From Melioribacteraceae bacterium (GTDB taxonomy: Bacteria; Bacteroidota; Ignavibacteria; Ignavibacteriales; Melioribacteraceae), in assembly GCA_015493615.1 (NCBI GenBank), contig WGCV01000033.1, positions 1-63,313 on the forward strand: a DNA stretch of 63,313 bases, read 5' to 3'. Made by a program: the position numbers and the translations under genes. The notes under the pieces were generated by a model, which made no database searches, was not told the origin of the DNA, and saw nothing but the letters and a program-made list of their open reading frames with translations. Shown one piece after another: positions 17,351 through 25,095 of this stretch. The number at the start of each line of letters is the position of its first letter. Positions within the stretch are counted from its first letter, which is position 1.

Positions 17351-18580
17351 TTATACCCTCTTACCTGCCATTGTCATATGCGATTCGATCGGAAGTTCCA
17401 AACCTTTAAGCAGCTGGTTCCAATACATCCAACGAAACATTATTTTTCCGTAATGATTCATTTTAGTTTCTTCGAGTAATGAAAAGGGTCCTATTCCGGG
17501 AAGCGGAAATTTTCCGGGCAACGGCTCTGTCGTATAGTTAAAATCGATCAAAACGCCCTTACCGAAACCGCTTTCGATAAAGCAATTGGCGTGTCCGTCG
17601 AATTTTGCTCGGGGCTTTCTTCCATCAATAACATCCAGAAAATTTTCCGTTAAGATTTCCGATTCAAAATGAGCGACCGAGCCGGCTTTTGAACTTGGCA
17701 AGTTTGTCGCGTCGCCAATTACGAAAATATTATCGTAACCTTCAGCCATCAATGTTTCTTTATCTGTTGGGACAAAGTTAAGTTCGTCTCCTAGACCGCT
17801 TCTTGCAATCACTTCATCGCCCATGTTAGTCGGTATTGAAACCAGAACGTCAAAGTTAACCTCTTTTTCGTCCCACGAAATTATCTTTTTATTCTCGTTG
17901 TCAACTTTGGCAATCGAAAAATCGGGAATAAGATTAATGTTTTTCTTTTCAAGAAAATCACCCAGCACGGACGAAGCGCGAGGTTTTGTAAACGCTCCCG
18001 ACAAAGGAGTAACAAAATGTATATTCACCTTGTCGCGAATTCCTCTTTCGGTAAAATACCAGTCCGCTAGAAAAACAAACTCAAGCGGAGCAACGGGACA
18101 TTTTATCGGCATCTCGGCAATATTTAAAACCATATCGCCACCTTCCCAATATTTAAAATAATTTGCCAAAGCAAGCGCGCCTTCAATTGTGTAAAAATCG
18201 AATACTTCTTTATGCCACAATTTACCTTTTAATCCTTCCGTTTCCTCCGGATTAATTTTTGTTCCGGTTGCAATTATTAAATAGTCATAAGGCAAAACCG
18301 AGCCGTTTTCCAGCAGGACTCTGTTTTTATCCGCCTCTATTTTTGAAATTTGAGACATAACAACATCAACGCCATTTGGGAAAAAATCCCGCTTTGGTTT
18401 TATCACATCTTTCTTATTGTAAATACCAAATGGAATAAAAAGGAATCCCGGTTGATAATAATGAGTTTCGTACATATCAACTATTGTAATATTCCATTCA
18501 CTCTTATCCAGGATGCCCCTTAGTTTGTTTAACATTAAGGTTCCGGCTGTTCCGGCGCCTAGAATAACTAATTTTTTCAT
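17351..18580 (-). CDS. Sulfide:quinone oxidoreductase-like FAD/NAD(P)-binding protein
   Basis: A 409-residue flavoprotein. The N-terminal FAD dinucleotide motif is LVILGAGTAG. Other landmarks are DYLIIATGTKINPEE, KCPVAPLEFVFLADWYF with Cys161, FVIGDATNLPSSKAGSVAHFE and GHANCFIES with Cys333. Only these two Cys are present; classical SQR uses three. The Cys161 region (CPVAP) is that of the persulfide-forming Cys in SQR and flavocytochrome c. It probably oxidises sulfide or another low-molecular-weight persulfide at the membrane. The amphipathic C-terminus (KIMFRWMYWNQLLKGLELP) would anchor it. Second gene of the operon, 6 bases after the MerR-type gene. Confidence 0.85.
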   Translation of the reverse strand: MKKLVILGAGTAGTLMLNKLRGILDKSEWNITIVDMYETHYYQPGFLFIPFGIYNKKDVIKPKRDFFPNGVDVVMSQISKIEADKNRVLLENGSVLPYDYLIIATGTKINPEETEGLKGKLWHKEVFDFYTIEGALALANYFKYWEGGDMVLNIAEMPIKCPVAPLEFVFLADWYFTERGIRDKVNIHFVTPLSGAFTKPRASSVLGDFLEKKNINLIPDFSIAKVDNENKKIISWDEKEVNFDVLVSIPTNMGDEVIARSGLGDELNFVPTDKETLMAEGYDNIFVIGDATNLPSSKAGSVAHFESEILTENFLDVIDGRKPRAKFDGHANCFIESGFGKGVLIDFNYTTEPLPGKFPLPGIGPFSLLEETKMNHYGKIMFRWMYWNQLLKGLELPIESHMTMAGKRV

Positions 18581-18586
18581 ATCGTT

Positions 18587-19021
18587 TTATCCTTTATTTG
18601 GGGGTAAAAGTTCTTTGAGTTTATCTTTGATTGAACCGCAGTGCATAAATGACTGGTAAACTTCACATTCTCTGCAATCACGGTCTCTGCATGTATTGTT
18701 TTTATGTTCAAAAACCCAGCAGGGTTTTGAGTAACTTACAAACGCCTGACAATTTTCCCTGTCTTTTTCGGTGCATTTAATGATAGCCCAACAGGGAATA
18801 AGGGAAAGAACCCGGCGAATTGCTTCAAGTCCGAGTTTGTGTTCATTGATTGTTTCGCGGATACAACGAATTCTGTCAATGTCCCTGTCGCTGTATCTTC
18901 TTTGGTTGCTCTCTTTTTTAAAAGGAATGATTAGTCCTTCGCGTTCATACATTCTTAATGTGTGAATTGATATTCCGGATAATTCCGCTGCGACGCTGAT
19001 TGTGTATTTTGGTTTGTCCAT
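18587..19021 (-). CDS. HspR-like MerR-family regulator with Cys-rich two-CW-like domain
   Basis: A 144-residue regulator. Residues 7-75 are a MerR winged helix very like HspR (YTISVAAELSGISIHTLRMY, then NQRRYSDRDIDRIRCI). The remainder has eight Cys (77, 83, 91, 101, 111, 116, 119, 128), including two CW pairs (77-78, 101-102) and CRDRDCREC, which resembles the two-CW domain. This part probably binds a metal or iron-sulfur cluster or senses sulfane sulfur (inference). It is the first gene of the sulfur operon, with a dyad 16 bases upstream of its ATG, so it is likely autoregulated and controls the operon. Confidence 0.82.
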   Translation of the reverse strand: MDKPKYTISVAAELSGISIHTLRMYEREGLIIPFKKESNQRRYSDRDIDRIRCIRETINEHKLGLEAIRRVLSLIPCWAIIKCTEKDRENCQAFVSYSKPCWVFEHKNNTCRDRDCRECEVYQSFMHCGSIKDKLKELLPPNKG

Positions 19022-19036
19022 TTTTTAATCCTTAAA

Positions 19037-19058
19037 GTTGATACTACTCACTATCAAC
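19037..19058 (-). promoter_or_regulatory. Operator-like dyad upstream of the sulfur operon
   Basis: gttgata-N8-tatcaac, perfect 7-bp arms. The layout resembles the HAIR element bound by HspR (7-bp arms around a similar spacer). It is adjacent to an HspR-like gene start, so autoregulation is the simplest reading. Confidence 0.6.
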
Positions 19059-19282
19059 ATTTCTTACACTCAAAACTAATAATTATATTTTTTAAATCCA
19101 ACATCTTTTTTCGGATTTTCAGGTATTAATATCTTTCGTGCTGATATTTTTCTTTGAACTTAGAGAAAAAAGGGTGGAAAATCATGAAAAAAAAGAATAA
19201 ATAGGTTAAAATTTTTAAAATTTCTCCGACTATTAATATAAAAATTAACAAAATAAAATAATTATCCGGAGGAGAAAGAATA

Positions 19283-19933
19283 ATGAAAAAACTTCTAACA
19301 ATTTTGTTTTCTTTAACTATAGTCTTACATGCCGGAATCGGAGTCGGCGTATCGCAAGAAAGCCCGACACCGGTTGAATTATCATCATTTAGCGCCTCTG
19401 TAAAAGAAAATACCGTTTTGTTAAATTGGACAACGGCAACCGAAGTTAATAACTACGGATTTCAAGTGCAAAAAAAAAAGGTTAATGACGAAGGTAATTG
19501 GGACCTCCTTGGTTTTGTTCAAGGGCACGGCAACAGTAATTCGCCTAAGAATTATTCCTTTATAGATGACAATCCGATTAACGGTAATATTGCTTATCGC
19601 TTAAAACAAATTGACACCGATGGCAAATTTAAATACTCAACAATTATTGAATTAAAATTCAATCTGCCTCAAAAGTATATTTTAAAACAAAATTATCCGA
19701 ACCCTTTCAACCCGACAACGATTATAAGCTACTCAATTCCCAAAGAATCGCATGTTTCGTTAATAATATATGATATGTTGGGAAGGAATGTGGCTACATT
19801 GGTCAACGAAAGACAAAGCGAAGGAAGCTACAAAGTAAATTTCGACGCATCTCAATTAAGCGCCGGCATATATTTTTACAAAATAAACGCGGGCGAATTT
19901 ACTTCAATTAAAAAAATGTTATTACTCAAGTAA
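19283..19933 (+). CDS. Small secreted protein with T9SS type A sorting domain
   Basis: A 216-residue exported protein. A signal peptide (residues 1-24, ending near GVSQ) is followed by a fibronectin-like beta domain (PVELSSFSASVKENTVLLNW...) and the C-terminal T9SS sorting domain from about residue 130: QNYPNPFNPTTIISYSIP, VSLIIYDMLGRNVATLV, GIYFYKINAGEF and the terminal KMLLLK. It should be carried across the outer membrane by the type IX system and anchored or released at the surface. A strong AGGAG site precedes the ATG. Function unknown; 16 bases separate it from the FISUMP gene. Confidence 0.85.
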   Translation: MKKLLTILFSLTIVLHAGIGVGVSQESPTPVELSSFSASVKENTVLLNWTTATEVNNYGFQVQKKKVNDEGNWDLLGFVQGHGNSNSPKNYSFIDDNPINGNIAYRLKQIDTDGKFKYSTIIELKFNLPQKYILKQNYPNPFNPTTIISYSIPKESHVSLIIYDMLGRNVATLVNERQSEGSYKVNFDASQLSAGIYFYKINAGEFTSIKKMLLLK

Positions 19934-19949
19934 GAAGGGGGATTATTAA

Positions 19950-20936
19950 ATGAAAATGATAAAAGTTGTTTTGTTGTTAATGTTTTTTGTTTTTACTTCA
20001 ACTCAAATTTATTCGCAGGAAACAAATCCGGTGGTAGATAATGTATCGTTCACTTACGATGGTTCAAATATAACCGTAACTTACGACATAAGCGACGCTG
20101 AACAAACAAGCGTTAATGTAAGAGTGTTTATTTCCGAGGATAGCGGAGTAAGTTGGGACGACTCAACAAACGCCGCAACGAGCGGAACGGGAAGCGTAAC
20201 AGTATCTTCAAGCGCTTCTTCCAAAACAATAGTTTTGCCGTATAGCGGCTCGGCTACTTCGCTAATGGTTAAAGTTCTCGCCGACGACGAAACCGCCGGA
20301 GGTTCGCCTTGTTCCGGAATTGAAAAAGTTTATTATGAAGGAGGTCCAAATAGCGATGCGGGAGGCGCTTATTACACAACAATCCAAATTGGCGACCAAT
20401 GCTGGCTGAAAGAGAATTTAGATGTAGGAACAATGATTAACAGTTCCACCGGCGGAACAAATGGCGACGGGGCGCAAACAGATAACAGTACGATTGAAAA
20501 ATATTGCTATAATAACGACGCAAACAATTGCACAACTTACGGCGGTTTATACCAATGGGACGAAGCGATGCAGTATGTATCGACGGAAGGAGCGCAAGGA
20601 ATTTGTCCTTCGGGCTGGCATATACCGTCAAAATCAGAATTTGAAACTTTAATAAGCTATGTAAATAGTCAATCGGTAAAATTTGTTGATGAAAACGAAA
20701 CAATGAGCGGATATACGCCGACAAATACAAGCGGATTCTCGGCTCTTTTTGGAGGGCTTTGGCAAGATTATAATACAAGCTTTACTGGATTTGAAATTTA
20801 CGAAAACTTTTGGACTTCCACACTATATATTTCGGGTAGACCTTATTTGGAGTCCGTTTATTATGGCTCAAATTTTTTTTCCGAAGGTATTGGTTATAAT
20901 CCTGATGGTTATAGCATTCGCTGTTTGAAGGATTAA
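19950..20936 (+). CDS. Secreted FISUMP-domain protein
   Basis: A 328-residue exported protein. The signal peptide (VVLLLMFFVFTSTQIYSQ) is followed by a beta domain with repeated Thr/Ser stretches (about 24-115) and a C-terminal FISUMP domain (Fibrobacter succinogenes major paralogous domain), about 130-328: YYTTIQIGDQCWLKENLDVG, LYQWDEAM, GICPSGWHIPSKSEFETL, FWTSTLY and SIRCLKD. The Cys residues probably form disulfides. Such proteins are surface proteins of unknown role. It is followed by a clear terminator. Confidence 0.88.
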   Translation: MKMIKVVLLLMFFVFTSTQIYSQETNPVVDNVSFTYDGSNITVTYDISDAEQTSVNVRVFISEDSGVSWDDSTNAATSGTGSVTVSSSASSKTIVLPYSGSATSLMVKVLADDETAGGSPCSGIEKVYYEGGPNSDAGGAYYTTIQIGDQCWLKENLDVGTMINSSTGGTNGDGAQTDNSTIEKYCYNNDANNCTTYGGLYQWDEAMQYVSTEGAQGICPSGWHIPSKSEFETLISYVNSQSVKFVDENETMSGYTPTNTSGFSALFGGLWQDYNTSFTGFEIYENFWTSTLYISGRPYLESVYYGSNFFSEGIGYNPDGYSIRCLKD

Positions 20937-20964
20937 AAATTTTTGTAATGAATTAATTATGAAT

Positions 20965-21007
20965 GGCTGAATGAAATTTGCTAATGTTTTTCATTCAGCC
21001 GTTTTTG
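20965..21007 (+). terminator. Rho-independent terminator
   Basis: ggctgaatgaaa (20965-20976) pairs perfectly with tttcattcagcc (20989-21000), followed by gttttt. Ends the 19283-20936 pair. Confidence 0.9.
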
Positions 21008-21088
21008 TTGAAAAACTTTAATTTGTAAAATACAAAAAATGGTTTTATATGTATAATTACTATTTGTGTAATAAATAGATATTTCATT

Positions 21089-22435
21089 ATGAATAAATTG
21101 GCGCTTTTAATTATTTCGACATTGTTTTTGTGGCTTAACATTTTTGCACAAAATGTTACCATCTATATTGAAAACGCGCCTCGAAAAGCGGCAATGTTTG
21201 AATTAGAAGGTGAAAAGGCAAGCGAAATTGATTCTCTGTTGTCAGAAAATAACGCTTTCTCTTTTTCAATGAAAAACTTTCATTCCGGAATCTATCGTCT
21301 AAGTTTTGACCGAATCCATTCTCTCAGTTTTGTTTACGACGGTTCTGATGTGAAAATAAAAACGGATTTTAAGAATTTGTTTGATAGCTTAAAGGTGATT
21401 AATTCGGAAAGCAATAAACTTTATTACGATTTTATTAAACTTAATAAATCATTTAAAACCAAGACGGAACTATTGAATGTTATTTTACAGCATTATCCCC
21501 AAAACGATGAATTTTATGACAAAGCATTAAGGAAATATGAAGAACTCCAATACAAATATTCATATTTTGCGAATGTAACCGCCCAAAAAGAACAGGGGGC
21601 GTTTATTGCAAGGTATATTCGCTCTTCCCAACTTCCTGTGGTTGACGGTAAATTGCCGTTTGAAGAACAGATAAAATATCTTAAAGCGCACGCCTTGGAT
21701 TATGTTAATTTTAGCGATGAAGAACTAACCTACTCGGATTGTTTTACAAACAAAACAATTGAATATTTAACATATTACAGAAATCCGCAATTACCGAAAC
21801 CTCTTCTGGAAAAAGAATTCATGAACGCAGTGGATACATTGTTAAACAAAGCTAAAGTAAATACAATTGTTTATCAACAGATTACAGAGTATTTAATTGA
21901 TGGTTTCAGAAAATTTGGTTTTGACAAGATAATTAACTACATAATTGATAATTATGTAATCGCCGATGATTTATGCTTAGATGAAAAGCTTGAACATTCA
22001 ATTCAAAATAGAATAGAACAAGCCAGGAAATTAAAAGTTGGGAGCATTGCGCCCAATATAGTTTTACCCGATACAAGCGGTAAAGCAATCGATTTGAGTA
22101 AATTAAATTCGGAAAAAACTCTAATAATATTTTATGCGAGCTGGTGCCCGCATTGTAAGAAAATTGTTCCGCAAATCGCTAATCTTTACAAAGCGCAAAA
22201 AAAGAAAAATATTGAAGCGCTTGCGGTAGCTTTGGACAAGAATCGTCAAGATTGGATAAAATTCATAAAAGATAATAATCTGAACTGGCTTAATGTTTCC
22301 GATTTAAGTGGTTGGAAAGGTAAAGCCGCTAAAGATTATCTTATTTACGCTACTCCGACTATGTTTATAGTAGATAAAAATAGAAAGATAATAGCAAAAC
22401 CATTCGGAATTACCGACTTGAAAAAATGGTTTTAA
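21089..22435 (+). CDS. TlpA-like thiol:disulfide oxidoreductase with N-terminal DUF4369-like domain
   Basis: A 448-residue exported protein with a signal peptide (residues 1-20). The N-terminal beta domain (NVTIYIENAPRKAAMFELEG...) resembles the DUF4369 part of Bacteroidota TlpA proteins, a helical middle follows, and a thioredoxin fold starts near residue 315 (GSIAPNIVLPDTSGKAIDL). The redox motif is WCPHC (Trp352-Cys356), with the cis-Pro region YATPTMFIVDK. It probably reduces or transfers disulfides in the periplasm, for example for cytochrome or metal-protein maturation. Confidence 0.85.
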   Translation: MNKLALLIISTLFLWLNIFAQNVTIYIENAPRKAAMFELEGEKASEIDSLLSENNAFSFSMKNFHSGIYRLSFDRIHSLSFVYDGSDVKIKTDFKNLFDSLKVINSESNKLYYDFIKLNKSFKTKTELLNVILQHYPQNDEFYDKALRKYEELQYKYSYFANVTAQKEQGAFIARYIRSSQLPVVDGKLPFEEQIKYLKAHALDYVNFSDEELTYSDCFTNKTIEYLTYYRNPQLPKPLLEKEFMNAVDTLLNKAKVNTIVYQQITEYLIDGFRKFGFDKIINYIIDNYVIADDLCLDEKLEHSIQNRIEQARKLKVGSIAPNIVLPDTSGKAIDLSKLNSEKTLIIFYASWCPHCKKIVPQIANLYKAQKKKNIEALAVALDKNRQDWIKFIKDNNLNWLNVSDLSGWKGKAAKDYLIYATPTMFIVDKNRKIIAKPFGITDLKKWF

Positions 22436-22570
22436 TTATCGTTAAACCAGTCTGTAAATGAAGATTAACCTATTTAATAAGACGAAATACATTTTTTGCC
22501 GACAATTAAAAGCGCTTGCCATAATCATACATTAAGCTGTTTTTTTCTTATATTTAAAGAAAAACTATTG

Positions 22571-23149
22571 ATGAATATGACAAAACTTTACATCAAAAAC
22601 ATGGTTTGCCCGCGCTGCGTAAAAACCGTGCGTGAGGAGCTTGAAAAATTAAATCTGACTCCGGTTAATGTTACTCTCGGCGAAGCCGAACTTCTAGAGC
22701 CGCCGGAAAAACTCGACTTCGATTTAATCAACGCCGTTCTTAAAAACGAGGGATTTGAACTGCTTGAAGATTCAAACAGTAAAATTGTGGAAGCAATTAA
22801 AACAGAGATTATAAAAGTAATTCAGAACTATGATGAGTTTGACTTGGAAAATATTCTTTTCTCTAAATTTTTAAGCGATAAGTTGGGAAAAGATTATCCT
22901 TCACTCAGCTCTCTTTTTTCAAAAGTGGAAAGCGTTACAATAGAGCAATTTGTTATTCTTCAAAAAATTGAAAAGGTTAAAGAACTTCTGACCTACAAGG
23001 AAATGAACCTAAGCGAAATTGCCTATTCTCTCGGCTACAGTTCGGTTCAACATCTTTCGCGTCAATTCAAACAAATAACCGGCATGACTGCAACCCGTTT
23101 CATGAAAGAATCGCAACAAAGAAGAAAAAGCATTGATAAATTATCTTGA
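22571..23149 (+). CDS. HMA-like metal domain fused to an AraC-type HTH (transcriptional regulator)
   Basis: A 192-residue regulator. The N-terminal 70 residues form a heavy-metal-associated fold with MVCPRC (Met11-Cys16 region; CxxC) and the beta-alpha-beta pattern of HMA domains. The C-terminal 90 residues are an AraC helix-turn-helix pair (NLSEIAYSLGYSSVQHLSRQFKQITGMTATRFM). The fusion suggests direct sensing of Cu or another soft metal. It lies upstream of the efflux island, which it may control. The ATG at 22571 is preferred; the frame is open back to a TTG at 22496 but that region shows no ribosome site. Confidence 0.82.
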   Translation: MNMTKLYIKNMVCPRCVKTVREELEKLNLTPVNVTLGEAELLEPPEKLDFDLINAVLKNEGFELLEDSNSKIVEAIKTEIIKVIQNYDEFDLENILFSKFLSDKLGKDYPSLSSLFSKVESVTIEQFVILQKIEKVKELLTYKEMNLSEIAYSLGYSSVQHLSRQFKQITGMTATRFMKESQQRRKSIDKLS

Positions 23150-23298
23150 GTTTTGTGTAAAAAAATTAATGCATATTACCGCTTCAAAGTTCAAACTCTC
23201 CAAATATTAAAAATTGCTAATTTTTAGGAAAAAGGTCATCATTTAGCTCTTTCAATAAAAAATATAGTTATTTTTGGATAACTAAAAAGGGTTAGAAA

Positions 23299-23931
23299 AT
23301 GAATGAGCATATAATTTCCAAGGGACTTGAAATTTGGACGCTTCAAACGCTTCTGAACATCTCCATAATTTTCGGAATGTTCTCTTTAGGATTTATAATC
23401 ATCCGAAAATATTACGATTCTCTTCAAAATTATTTATCTCTGCGCGTATCAATCGAAGTGTGGGAGCTTTTTACGATTGTAATTGCCGATTTATTTTTAA
23501 CGATTACGGTGATTATCGGGTTCCTGGTGTTAAACCCCGATATTATGGCGGATATTAAAGTTGCCGTTCCTTTCGTTCCGGCGGCGACGGTTCTTTTTGC
23601 TGCCGGGTTAGTAATCAGACTTTTTTATGATGGGCACAAGCCGCACGGCAAAAGTTTTCGCTCTTCAACATGGCTGATATTCCTTGCAAACTTATTAAAC
23701 ATTATCGGATTTTCATTTATAATGGAAGCTCCTGGAAAAGAATATTTGGAATATCACCCCAGCCCATTTTGGGAATTTCTCAAAACGAACTTCCGTTCGA
23801 ACTCCGTCCCAAACGGAATTGAGATGGCGCAAATATCGTTCTATATTTTCTTCCCCATTCTACTGATTATTTTTGTAATCGGCTTCAGCCGCTTCATGAA
23901 AAATTTAGCGAAAAGTGAGTCCGCAAAATAA
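23299..23931 (+). CDS. Inner-membrane protein of unknown function paired with a ferredoxin
   Basis: Not recognised. A 210-residue protein with about five membrane segments (near residues 15-35, 57-80, 90-108, 126-143, 177-198). His residues occur in DGHKPHGK and YHPSPFW on predicted loops; they could bind a cofactor, but no known motif is complete. The ferredoxin ATG follows its stop codon with no gap, so both are translated together. The pair would suit a small membrane electron-transfer unit (inference). Confidence 0.7.
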   Translation: MNEHIISKGLEIWTLQTLLNISIIFGMFSLGFIIIRKYYDSLQNYLSLRVSIEVWELFTIVIADLFLTITVIIGFLVLNPDIMADIKVAVPFVPAATVLFAAGLVIRLFYDGHKPHGKSFRSSTWLIFLANLLNIIGFSFIMEAPGKEYLEYHPSPFWEFLKTNFRSNSVPNGIEMAQISFYIFFPILLIIFVIGFSRFMKNLAKSESAK

Positions 23932-24174
23932 ATGAATTACCTTTGGCGATTGATTGGTGAAAACTGCACGGGATGCGGAATTTGCCGCGACGTATGCAGC
24001 GAACACGCTATTAAAATGTCCCGCGCTATGGCTTATCCCGAGCCGATTCCGGGTAAGTGCACCGGCTGCCTCGATTGCGTTACGCAATGCCCGTTTGAAG
24101 CGATTGAAGTTACGCCGCTAAATAACTACAGCAATCAAACCGAGAATGAACCTAAAATTGTCAGTTGGAGATAA
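23932..24174 (+). CDS. 2[4Fe-4S] ferredoxin
   Basis: An 80-residue bacterial-type ferredoxin with two cluster motifs: CTGCGICRDVC (near residue 13) and CTGCLDCVTQCP (near 43). The second motif is followed by the usual FEAIEV. The 14-residue C-terminal extension is polar. The ATG comes directly after the stop of the membrane protein gene. It should carry electrons for, or from, that membrane partner. Confidence 0.92.
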   Translation: MNYLWRLIGENCTGCGICRDVCSEHAIKMSRAMAYPEPIPGKCTGCLDCVTQCPFEAIEVTPLNNYSNQTENEPKIVSWR

Positions 24175-24246
24175 ATTTCTAATGACCGCTGTTAGGAGGA
24201 AAGCAGGCTAATTTATAGATGAACAGCGTCAAAATGTTAATTTAGG

Positions 24247-24335
24247 GTTATGCTTGTTTTTCGCAGATTGCAAGCAATCTACGCTACAAAAAACATTTTG
24301 TTATTCAAATTTTTTCTAATGACAATTTCGGGATT
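24247..24335. repeat. 'aatctacgctac' repeat family, copy 2
   Basis: Matches 15286-15391 over tcgcagatt, 'caagcaatctacgctacaaa' and ttttgttattc. It occupies most of the 280-base gap before the metal island. No gene seen in that gap. Confidence 0.7.
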
Positions 24336-24454
24336 AGTTTGATTAATCGCCCTATTTTCTTCGATTTCCCCCAAGCAAAATTATGCAAAAACTTTCATTA
24401 ATTATGTAACGCTATTTTTTTGTTTCTCTCTATTTTACGTTTGGAAAATTAGAG

Positions 24455-24913
24455 ATGTTAAAGAAGAGAAAACATATCGTATTCAAAAAAGCAATAACGC
24501 TGTTAATGGCTGTTTACTTTTTGTCTCTGCCGGTTTTATCGGCGGTTGAAGTAAACACATGCACTTCGGCTTGCCCGATGTTTAATTCCGAAAGTTCGGA
24601 ATTAGTACTGAATCCGTTGGCTTTAATGACACACACCCGGACTTGCAAAATGGATATGAAAAATATGTCTTCTTCCGCAAAAGGCACTCAGCACACCGCG
24701 GCTTCATGTAAAAACATTTCCGTTGATCCTTTTGCCGCTACAATGAAAACTTTTTCTAACGATTTAGTCTCCGTTCCGGAAGTACCGGCGGCAGTTGTTT
24801 CATATAAAACGATTTCCAATTTTGGGAAATCGGCAGTAGAGTTCTCCCACGCCTCAGGCAACCGTTTTGTTTCTTCACGGGAAACAAAACTTTCCACAGT
24901 CCTCCTTATTTAG
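24455..24913 (+). CDS. Small exported Cys/Met-containing protein ahead of the efflux operon
   Basis: A 152-residue protein with a clear signal peptide (residues 12-30, AITLLMAVYFLSLPVLSAVE). The mature part has five Cys (CTSACP, RTCKMDMKNM, ASCKN) mixed with Met and His, a composition fit for binding soft metals. No family recognised. It is 182 bases before the TolC-like gene. A periplasmic metal-binding role is inferred from composition and place. Confidence 0.6.
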   Translation: MLKKRKHIVFKKAITLLMAVYFLSLPVLSAVEVNTCTSACPMFNSESSELVLNPLALMTHTRTCKMDMKNMSSSAKGTQHTAASCKNISVDPFAATMKTFSNDLVSVPEVPAAVVSYKTISNFGKSAVEFSHASGNRFVSSRETKLSTVLLI

Positions 24914-25095
24914 ATCTTAATTTTGATAAAAGCCCTTTGTTCGTTCGATTCTGATAAAATCACTGCATAAATTTTTTTAGAAATCTTAAACCGGTTTCTA
25001 ACGATTAAACAGAAATAAATCGACATAGCAAAGTTTATAAGTAAAAAATCAAAATATATAAATAAGTAGTTAAACATTAACTTTCAGAGGAAACA

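Noticed and set aside
22496-22570. Upstream TTG start for the HMA-AraC gene
   Set aside because: No ribosome site and residues unlike an HMA start; the ATG at 22571 fits the fold.
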